A stretch of DNA of 64,000 nucleotides, taken from Clostridiales bacterium. Lineage in GTDB: Bacteria > Bacillota > Clostridia > Lachnospirales > Lachnospiraceae. The DNA is taken from the NCBI GenBank assembly GCA_018374355.1, contig JAHAFI010000004.1:1-64000 (forward strand), read 5' to 3'. The position numbers and the translations under genes were made by a program. The notes under the pieces were generated by a model. The model saw only the letters and a list, made by a program, of their open reading frames with translations. It was not told where the DNA came from and did not search any database. This document shows positions 58,454 to 64,000 of the stretch, in pieces (the stretch's first letter is position 1; each line of letters begins with the position of its first letter).

Positions 58454-59392
58454 CTAATTCAATTTAATATTAGCAAACAAAGCTCCCAGAGTAGTGGTAG
58501 CCTCTTCCGTCTCCGGCATCTCAAAGGTCTCCTCAACAATTTCCTCCGCAGCCACATCCTGCAGAGCCTTCATACTCAGGCTCAGTTTACCGTCTTTCAC
58601 AGCGGTAACCTTCACTTTGACAGTATCGCCCACTGCCAGAACTGCTGACGGATGTTTGATTCGTTTTTCGCTGATCTGTGAAATGTGAACCAGACCGGAC
58701 AGACCATTTCCAAGATTGACAAATGCTCCGTAAGGCTGGAGACTTTCAACAGTACCCTCAGTCACAAGGCCAACCTGTACATTAGATACTTTCGCTTTGC
58801 GCTCCTCTTCCGCTTTTTCCTTCAGGATTTCTTTGGCAGAGAGGATCAGGCGGTTGTCCTCCTCGATTACGTCAAATACCTGCACCTGAATCTCTCTGTT
58901 CAGATATTCCTCCAGATCTTCCACATAATTCAGAGAAAGCTTGGAAGCCGGGATAAATCCGCGGATACCTTCCACATAAGCGATGACACCAGCATTTACG
59001 ATACCTTTCACAGTTACGTTCAATACTGTCTTATCTGCTTTCAACTGGCGCAGCTTATCCCATGCAAGAATATCATTTGCTTCCACACGGGAGAGCAGAA
59101 TGCATCCTCTTTTGTTGTCGCGCCCGATGACAGTAGCGGAAACTTCATCCCCGATGTGAACCTCTTCTTTTACCATAAAACCGGGCTCTCTGCTATAATC
59201 GGAAACTTTGATGATACCTTCGGTATAATATCTCAGATCCAGAGTGATTTCTTCTTCGTCCACAGCAATCACGGTACCTGTGATGATATCCCCCTCTTCA
59301 AGTTTTTTGAAGGACGCTTCCAGCTCTTTTTCGTAATCCGCCATGGAAGAAGCTTCTTCCGGGATTGGAGTAGTGTTCATTTCTTCTGACAT
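58454..59392 (-). CDS. rpsA: S1 RNA-binding domain protein (ribosomal protein bS1-like)
   Basis: 312 aa with three S1 OB-fold domains. They begin near residues 34 (GDIITGTVIAVDEEEITLDLRYYTEGII), 120 (VLNVTVKGIVNAGVIAYVEGIRGFIPASKLS) and 208 (GLVTEGTVESLQPYGAFVNLGNGLSGLVHISQIS). The last is the typical RNA-binding form. Short compared with six-domain E. coli S1 but usual for Clostridia. It may aid translation of certain mRNAs. AAGGAAG precedes the ATG; the promoter is just upstream (TATAAT on the minus strand, 59428-59433). It is head-on to replication. Confidence 0.88.
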   Translation of the reverse strand: MSEEMNTTPIPEEASSMADYEKELEASFKKLEEGDIITGTVIAVDEEEITLDLRYYTEGIIKVSDYSREPGFMVKEEVHIGDEVSATVIGRDNKRGCILLSRVEANDILAWDKLRQLKADKTVLNVTVKGIVNAGVIAYVEGIRGFIPASKLSLNYVEDLEEYLNREIQVQVFDVIEEDNRLILSAKEILKEKAEEERKAKVSNVQVGLVTEGTVESLQPYGAFVNLGNGLSGLVHISQISEKRIKHPSAVLAVGDTVKVKVTAVKDGKLSLSMKALQDVAAEEIVEETFEMPETEEATTTLGALFANIKLN

Positions 59393-59427
59393 TGTAATCT
59401 TCCTTTCTTAACATATAGTTAAAAATA

Positions 59428-59433
59428 ATTATA
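59428..59433 (-). promoter_or_regulatory. Extended -10 promoter of the S1 gene
   Basis: Minus strand TGCTATAAT, 35 nt before the ATG; the -35 is weak. Confidence 0.6.
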
Positions 59434-59472
59434 GCATAAATTCTATTAATGATGGAAATAATCTTTTTACGT

Positions 59473-59501
59473 TTGCCCATTTATTGGAATTGTGCTAAGA
59501 T
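59473..59501 (+). promoter_or_regulatory. Promoter of the pyrophosphatase gene
   Basis: TTGCCC, 17-nt spacer, TAAGAT with extended TGC; 28 nt before the TTG start. Confidence 0.55.
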
Positions 59502-59528
59502 GAAAACAAAAAACAAGGGGTAATTCTG

Positions 59529-61175
59529 TTGAAAAAAGATAATAAAATTTATGTGATTGGGCACAAGAATCCGGATACGGATTCCATCTGTTCAGCAATT
59601 GCTTATGCAGATATCAAAAACCGGACCTGTAAGGGCAGTTTTCTTCCTAAACGAGCAGGCCAGATCAATGAAGAAACGGAGTTTGTGCTGAACTATTTTA
59701 AAATGTCGGCGCCGGGGTATCTTCCCGATGTGGGAACACAGGTAAAGGACATGGAGCTCCATGAGACGCCGGGAGCGGAAAAATCCATGTCGGTAAAACG
59801 GGCGTGGAATCTGATGAAGGAGCATAATGCGGTAACTCTGCCTGTTACCACAAAGGACGGAAAATTGGAAGGGCTGATTACCACCGGAGATATTGCGGAA
59901 TCCTATATGGATGCCTACGACAATACCATTCTGGCACAGGCCAGAACTCAGTACAGAAGTATCGCGGATACCGTAGAAGGGGAGATTATCGTAGGAAATG
60001 AGCACGGCTACTTTGTAAAAGGAAAAGTATGGATCGGAGCAGCAAATCCCGGAGTGATGGAAAGCTATATAGAAGAGGACGATCTGGTGATTCTGGGAAA
60101 CCGTGCGGAGGACATGCTCTGTGCGATTGAGGAAAATGCAAGCTGTCTGATCGTGTGTCTGGGAGCGACAGTTCCCCGCACCATCCAGAAACTGGCGGCA
60201 GAGAAGGATGTGGTGGTGATCACAACGCCCTACGATACCTTTACCGTAGCCCGTCTGATCCACCAGAGCATTCCGATTAAATATTTTATGAAAAAAGACA
60301 ATCTGATCACCTTTCGAAATGATGAATTTACGGATCATGTGAAAGAGGTTATGACGAAAAACCGTTACCGGGCATTTCCGGTGGTCAATACGAGAGGGCG
60401 GTATCTGGGAACGGTTTCCCGCCGTAATTTGCTGAATATCAAAAAGAAACAGTTGATTCTCGTAGATCACAATGAGAAGTCTCAGGCGGCAGATAATATT
60501 GAAGAGGCTGAGATACTGGAAATTATCGACCACCACAGAATCGGTTCTCTGGAAACTTTTCAGCCGGTAATGTTCAGAAACCAGCCGGTAGGATGTACTG
60601 CGACGATCATGTATCAGATTTACAGTGAGAAGTATCTGGATATTCCCCAGAATATTGCAGGGCTTCTTTGCGCGGCGATTCTTTCTGATACGCTGATGTT
60701 CCGCTCCCCTACCTGTACCGAGAAGGACCGGGAGGCCGCAGAGGAGCTGGCCAAAATTGCGAAGATCGATATTGAAAATTTCGCAGGCCAGATGTTCCAC
60801 GCAGGAAGCAATCTGTCCGGCAAGACTCCGGAAGAAATCTTCTATCAGGATTATAAGAAATTTATCGTGGGCGAGCTTATTTTCGGCGTAGGACAGATCA
60901 GTTTTATGTCCGAGGAAGAATTGCAGACAGTGAAGGAACGGCTGATGCCATATATGGAAAAAGAGTGCGGAAAGCACGGCGTAAAAATGGTATTTTTCAT
61001 GCTGACCAACATCATCAAGGAATCTACAGAGCTTTTGTGCTACGGAGACGGTTCCGAGGGACTGGTGCTTGACGCATTTGATGCTCATGTGGAGGACAGT
61101 TCCTGCCGTCTGGACGGGGTAGTTTCCCGAAAGAAGCAGTTGATTCCGAGATTTATGAATGCATTGCAGCAGTAA
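59529..61175 (+). CDS. ppaC: Manganese-dependent inorganic pyrophosphatase, CBS/DRTGG type
   Basis: Family II pyrophosphatase that hydrolyses PPi to phosphate in the cytoplasm. 548 aa, TTG start after AAGGGG. The DHH domain begins IYVIGHKNPDTDSICSAIAYADI. A regulatory insert (about residues 70-300) holds a CBS pair split by a DRTGG domain (HNAVTLPVTTKDGKLEGLITTGDIAESY and YRAFPVVNTRGRYLGTVSRRNLL). The DHH motifs resume with LVDHNEKSQA, EIIDHHRIGSLET and ILSDTLMFRSPT; the DHHA2 domain ends in CRLDGVVSRKKQLIPR. CBS-type enzymes of this family are regulated by adenine nucleotides. Confidence 0.95.
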   Translation: MKKDNKIYVIGHKNPDTDSICSAIAYADIKNRTCKGSFLPKRAGQINEETEFVLNYFKMSAPGYLPDVGTQVKDMELHETPGAEKSMSVKRAWNLMKEHNAVTLPVTTKDGKLEGLITTGDIAESYMDAYDNTILAQARTQYRSIADTVEGEIIVGNEHGYFVKGKVWIGAANPGVMESYIEEDDLVILGNRAEDMLCAIEENASCLIVCLGATVPRTIQKLAAEKDVVVITTPYDTFTVARLIHQSIPIKYFMKKDNLITFRNDEFTDHVKEVMTKNRYRAFPVVNTRGRYLGTVSRRNLLNIKKKQLILVDHNEKSQAADNIEEAEILEIIDHHRIGSLETFQPVMFRNQPVGCTATIMYQIYSEKYLDIPQNIAGLLCAAILSDTLMFRSPTCTEKDREAAEELAKIAKIDIENFAGQMFHAGSNLSGKTPEEIFYQDYKKFIVGELIFGVGQISFMSEEELQTVKERLMPYMEKECGKHGVKMVFFMLTNIIKESTELLCYGDGSEGLVLDAFDAHVEDSSCRLDGVVSRKKQLIPRFMNALQQ

Positions 61176-61187
61176 CAGGAGGAAGCT

Positions 61188-61784
61188 ATGGCAAAACAAC
61201 AATGGAAACCGGGCAATATGCTGTATCCGCTGCCGGCAGTTATGGTGAGTGTGCGGGATAAGCAGGGAAATGATAATATTATCACGGTGGCATGGGCAGG
61301 AACGGTCTGTACAAATCCGCCGATGGTGTCCATATCGGTAAGACCGGAACGGCATTCTTACCATATGATTGAGGAGAGCGGGGAATTTGTCATCAACCTG
61401 ACGACGGAGAAGCTGTGCTTTGCCACAGATTACTGCGGTGTGCGTTCGGGACGGGATGTGGACAAATTTGCTGAGATGAAGCTTACCAAAGTGGAGGCAT
61501 CCCAAGTGAATGTTCCCATGATTGGAGAATCGCCGGTAAATATAGAGTGTAAACTGAAAAAAATAGAGAAGCTGGGTTCCCATCATATGTTTGTGGCAGA
61601 GGTTGTGGCAGTTCATGCAGAGGAATCCTATATGGATGAAAAGAACCGCTTTGATTTGAACAAAGCGCAGCCCATGGTATATTCTCACGGCGAGTATTTC
61701 AGTCTGGGGAAAAAGCTGGGAACTTTTGGGTACAGCGTTAAGAAAAAGAAGAAAATGAAGGATAAAGGGAGAAAAATTTCATAA
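61188..61784 (+). CDS. Flavin reductase family protein
   Basis: 198 aa FMN-binding split barrel: MLYPLPAVMVSVRDKQGNDNIITVAWAGTVCTNPPMVSISVRPERHSYHMIEESGEFVINLTTEKL, then DYCGVRSGRDVDKF. It would bind FMN and reduce an unknown partner. It starts 12 bp after the pyrophosphatase, with AGGAGG 6 nt before the ATG, so shares that transcript. Basic C-terminal tail (VKKKKKMKDKGRK). No strong hint about substrate. Confidence 0.88.
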   Translation: MAKQQWKPGNMLYPLPAVMVSVRDKQGNDNIITVAWAGTVCTNPPMVSISVRPERHSYHMIEESGEFVINLTTEKLCFATDYCGVRSGRDVDKFAEMKLTKVEASQVNVPMIGESPVNIECKLKKIEKLGSHHMFVAEVVAVHAEESYMDEKNRFDLNKAQPMVYSHGEYFSLGKKLGTFGYSVKKKKKMKDKGRKIS

Positions 61785-61860
61785 AGAACCATAAAAAAGT
61801 GAAAAAATCCTTAAAAATGAAACTTTGAAATGAAATGCTTGCTTAAAATGAAATTTTTTC

Positions 61861-61889
61861 TTGTATTCACCACTTTAACGTGCTATAAT
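61861..61889 (+). promoter_or_regulatory. gdhA promoter
   Basis: TTGTAT (61861-61866), 17-nt spacer, TATAAT (61884-61889) with extended TGC; 47 nt before the ATG. Confidence 0.8.
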
Positions 61890-61936
61890 AGTCCCGTGTT
61901 TAAGATGAACGAACAAAATCCAAGGAGGAATGAAAA

Positions 61937-63271
61937 ATGTCTTATGTTGATGAAGTATATGAATCCGTAGTTGCCAAAAATCCAAATGAACCGGAATTCC
62001 ATCAGGCGGTAAAGGAAGTGCTCAATTCCCTTCGCCCGGTGATCGATGCAAATGAAGAAGCATACAGAAGAGAAGCTTTGCTGGAACGCATGGTAGAGCC
62101 GGAAAGAGCGATTCTGTTCCGTGTGCCTTGGGTAGACGACAAGGGACAGGTTCATGTAAATAAAGGTTACCGGGTACAGTTTAACAGCGCAATCGGACCT
62201 TACAAAGGCGGTCTGCGTCTGCACCCATCTGTAAATCTGGGCATTATCAAGTTCTTGGGATTTGAACAGGTTTTCAAAAACTCCCTGACAGGCCTTCCCA
62301 TCGGAGGCGGAAAAGGCGGCTCCGACTTTGATCCTAAGGGAAAATCCGACCGTGAGATCATGGCTTTCTGCCAGAGCTTCATGACAGAGCTGAGCAAACA
62401 CATCGGCGCAGATACCGACGTACCGGCGGGTGATATCGGAACGGGAGCAAGAGAAATCGGATATATGTTTGGACAGTATAAAAGACTGAAAAATGTTTAC
62501 GAAGGCGTTCTGACAGGAAAAGGACTGACCTACGGCGGTTCTCTGGCAAGAAAAGAAGCTACAGGATTTGGTCTTCTGTATCTGACAAAAGAGCTTTTGA
62601 AGCTGAACGGAATCGATATCGCAGGAAAAACAGCAGTAGTTTCCGGAAGTGGTAATGTAGCGATCTATGCAATTCAGAAAGCACAGGAGATGGGTGTAAA
62701 AGTCCTGACCTGTTCGGATTCTACCGGCTGGGTTTACGATCCTGACGGAATCGATGTAGAACTTTTGAAAGAAGTTAAAGAAGTAAAACGTGCCAGACTG
62801 ACAGAGTATGCAAAAGCCCGTCCAAATGTGGAATACCATGAGGGAAGAGGCGTATGGACAGTAAAAGCAGATCTGGCGCTGCCATGCGCAACACAGAACG
62901 AGCTGCTTCTTGACGATGCGAAAGCTCTGGTAGCAAATGGCGTAACAGCCGTATGCGAAGGCGCAAATATGCCGACCACTCTGGAAGCAACCGAATATCT
63001 GCAGGAAAATAACGTGATTTTCGCTCCCGGAAAGGCAGCCAATGCAGGCGGTGTTGCAACTTCCGCACTGGAAATGTCCCAGAACAGCGAGAGACTGAGC
63101 TGGAGCTTCGAGGAAGTAGATGAAAAACTGCAGGGAATCATGGTAAACATTACACACAACATGGCTGATGCTGCAAAACGTTACGGATTTGAAGGCAACT
63201 ACGTGGTAGGAGCCAATATTGCAGGATTTGAAAAAGTTGCCAATGCGATGCTGGCACAGGGAATCTGCTAA
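61937..63271 (+). CDS. gdhA: Glutamate dehydrogenase (NADP-type)
   Basis: Assimilates ammonium by reductive amination of 2-oxoglutarate. 444 aa, the hexameric short type. Substrate-binding and catalytic blocks: GYRVQFNSAIGPYKGGLRLHPSVNLGIIKFLGFEQ, GLPIGGGKGGSDFDPKGKSDREIMAFCQSFM (catalytic Lys in GGGKGG), DVPAGDIGTGAREIGYMFGQYK. The Rossmann domain starts GKTAVVSGSGNVAIYAIQKAQEMG and contains PCATQNELLLDDAKALVANG. The pattern of the family favours NADP. Single gene with its own promoter and terminator; GGAGG before the ATG. Confidence 0.96.
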   Translation: MSYVDEVYESVVAKNPNEPEFHQAVKEVLNSLRPVIDANEEAYRREALLERMVEPERAILFRVPWVDDKGQVHVNKGYRVQFNSAIGPYKGGLRLHPSVNLGIIKFLGFEQVFKNSLTGLPIGGGKGGSDFDPKGKSDREIMAFCQSFMTELSKHIGADTDVPAGDIGTGAREIGYMFGQYKRLKNVYEGVLTGKGLTYGGSLARKEATGFGLLYLTKELLKLNGIDIAGKTAVVSGSGNVAIYAIQKAQEMGVKVLTCSDSTGWVYDPDGIDVELLKEVKEVKRARLTEYAKARPNVEYHEGRGVWTVKADLALPCATQNELLLDDAKALVANGVTAVCEGANMPTTLEATEYLQENNVIFAPGKAANAGGVATSALEMSQNSERLSWSFEEVDEKLQGIMVNITHNMADAAKRYGFEGNYVVGANIAGFEKVANAMLAQGIC

Positions 63272-63316
63272 AAAACATAAGAAAAAAGGGCTGCTGTTTA
63301 CAGAGCCGGCGAAAAT

Positions 63317-63370
63317 AAAAGGAGCGGTGCAAATAGATGGGGAATCATCTTTTTGCACTGCTCCGCTTTT
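63317..63370. terminator. Terminator between gdhA and dinB (convergent)
   Basis: AAAAGGAGCGGTGCAAA pairs with TTTGCACTGCTCC..TTTT, one mismatch; works for both genes. Confidence 0.8.
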
Positions 63371-63391
63371 ATCTTGAAAGAAGATAAAAAA

Positions 63392-64000
63392 TTATTTATC
63401 AGAGAACCCATGGTGTATCGCATCTTTTCCGTATTTTTGCCGTATCTTTTCCATGGCCCGGTCCAGCTTCTGCCTCTTTTCGGTCTCTTTCGGATCATAG
63501 CTGAACAGATCCATCTGAAAGGGTTCCCCCTGTCCGGTCAGTTTTCCGGCCCGGACACCCAGCAGACGGATAGGGTTTCCATTCCAGAGGGCATCAAATA
63601 ATTTGCAGGCGTAACGGTACAACGTTTCTCCATCCTGAGAGGGGGAGGAGAGGGGCATCTGACGGGTATATTTATCGAAAGTTGAATATTTGATTTCCAC
63701 ACACAGATTATTGGCGGACTGACCTGCTGATTTGAGCCGGTATCCCACTTTGGAAGATAGCTGATGCAGGATCGGGTAAGCTTCCTGCGGGGTGGTCAAA
63801 TCCTTCGGCAGGGTGGTGGAATTTCCGATTCCTTTTGCCTGAGAAGGCTCGCTCTCCAAAGGGGAACTGTCCAAACCATTGGCGTATTCCCACAGCATCC
63901 TGCCGTGGCTTTTCAAATGAAGGGAAAGAATCTGTGGATTCATCCGGGCAAGATCGCCGATGGTGTGGATTTCCAATTTCCTGAGAACAGCAACAGAGGC
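63392..64000 (-). CDS. dinB: DNA polymerase IV, C-terminal part (cut by window edge)
   Basis: Partial; the frame stays open to the edge (ASVAVLRKLEIHTIGDLARM). What is seen is the thumb helix-hairpin-helix (LEIHTIGDLARMNPQILSLHLKSHGRMLWEYANGLD) and the little-finger domain (GIGNSTTLPKDLTTPQEAYPILHQLSSKVGYRLKSAG ... IRLLGVRAGKL). A C-terminal tail follows (KRQKLDRAMEKIRQKYGKDAIHHG). Y-family translesion polymerase; catalytic palm lies outside the window. No LexA box can be judged here. Confidence 0.92.
   Translation of the reverse strand, partial: ASVAVLRKLEIHTIGDLARMNPQILSLHLKSHGRMLWEYANGLDSSPLESEPSQAKGIGNSTTLPKDLTTPQEAYPILHQLSSKVGYRLKSAGQSANNLCVEIKYSTFDKYTRQMPLSSPSQDGETLYRYACKLFDALWNGNPIRLLGVRAGKLTGQGEPFQMDLFSYDPKETEKRQKLDRAMEKIRQKYGKDAIHHGFSDK

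Noticed and set aside
59592..61688. 698-codon frame opposite the pyrophosphatase and flavin reductase genes
   Set aside because: Complement-strand shadow; no motif and the plus-strand genes have full family signatures.
61883..63358. 491-codon frame opposite gdhA
   Set aside because: Shadow of a strongly biased gene; Cys/Ser/Phe-rich nonsense composition.
1..64000. CRISPR arrays
   Set aside because: No regular 24-40 bp repeats with unique spacers. The 36-bp repeats at 24127-24233 are contiguous without spacers.

Overview
The window reads as the origin of replication of a low-to-mid GC Firmicute, most likely a gut Lachnospiraceae (Blautia-like). The evidence is the gene order plsC-gyrA-gyrB-recF-S4-dnaN-dnaA / rpmH-rnpA-yidD-yidC-jag / mnmE-mnmG-rsmG / parA-parB / serS, and family proteins such as DUF4446 and DUF3881. 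This is inference from synteny and protein recognition, not a database match.

Layout. 1-470: the upstream end of a probable rRNA operon that reads leftward out of the window (two tandem promoters), preceded by tRNA-Ser(GCU). 471-1057: intergenic, with hairpins and a dispersed repeat. 1058-10361: leftward plsC/gyrase/recF/dnaN/dnaA block. DnaA boxes lie on both sides of dnaA (8950-8996 and 10456-10676), so oriC is bipartite and genes diverge from it. 10729-13863: rightward rpmH-rnpA-yidD-yidC-jag operon. 13864-14818: no genes, but a 269-bp near-palindromic element, a G-rich tandem repeat and a hairpin array. 14819-18860: mnmE-mnmG-rsmG. 18979-21842: leftward MBOAT acyltransferase and DHHW partner for surface polymer acylation. 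22627-23583: membrane-anchored alpha/beta hydrolase. 23584-26354: repeat-rich partition region with four perfect parS sites. 26355-31687: parA, parB, DUF4446, serS, DUF3881.

32097-57849 is a 25.7-kb mobilizable element. It is inserted in the anticodon loop of a tRNA-Arg(CCU) gene: the 5' half is at 32066-32103 and the 3' half at 57842-57882, and the two halves together form a flawless cloverleaf. The element carries its own intact tRNA-Arg(CCU). It also carries clustered integrase arm-type sites and typical ICE accessory proteins (truncated ParB, YodL, TTRAP, EF-hand, HIRAN). Under a WYL regulator lies a cargo operon: NERD-type nuclease/SF1 helicase, a housekeeping-like sigma-70 factor, a large RecQ-like helicase, Vsr, a Sau3AI-like endonuclease and, just beyond, a C5 methyltransferase. 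A leftward overlapping operon couples MobC and relaxase to a MazG-like protein, ThyX and dUTPase, next to a hairpin-rich candidate oriT. An ATPase/TOPRIM-like pair, an excisionase-like protein, a four-HTH protein, a tyrosine integrase and a DUF4869/P-loop pair complete it. No type IV secretion genes are seen, so transfer would need a helper.

57882-64000 returns to chromosome: an S1-domain protein, CBS-type manganese pyrophosphatase, flavin reductase, NADP-type glutamate dehydrogenase and the C-terminal part of DNA polymerase IV, cut by the window edge.

Most noteworthy: the split tRNA with a replacement tRNA on board, the helicase/sigma/helicase cargo (not a system I recognise), and the relaxase operon that includes thymidylate and dUTP metabolism genes.
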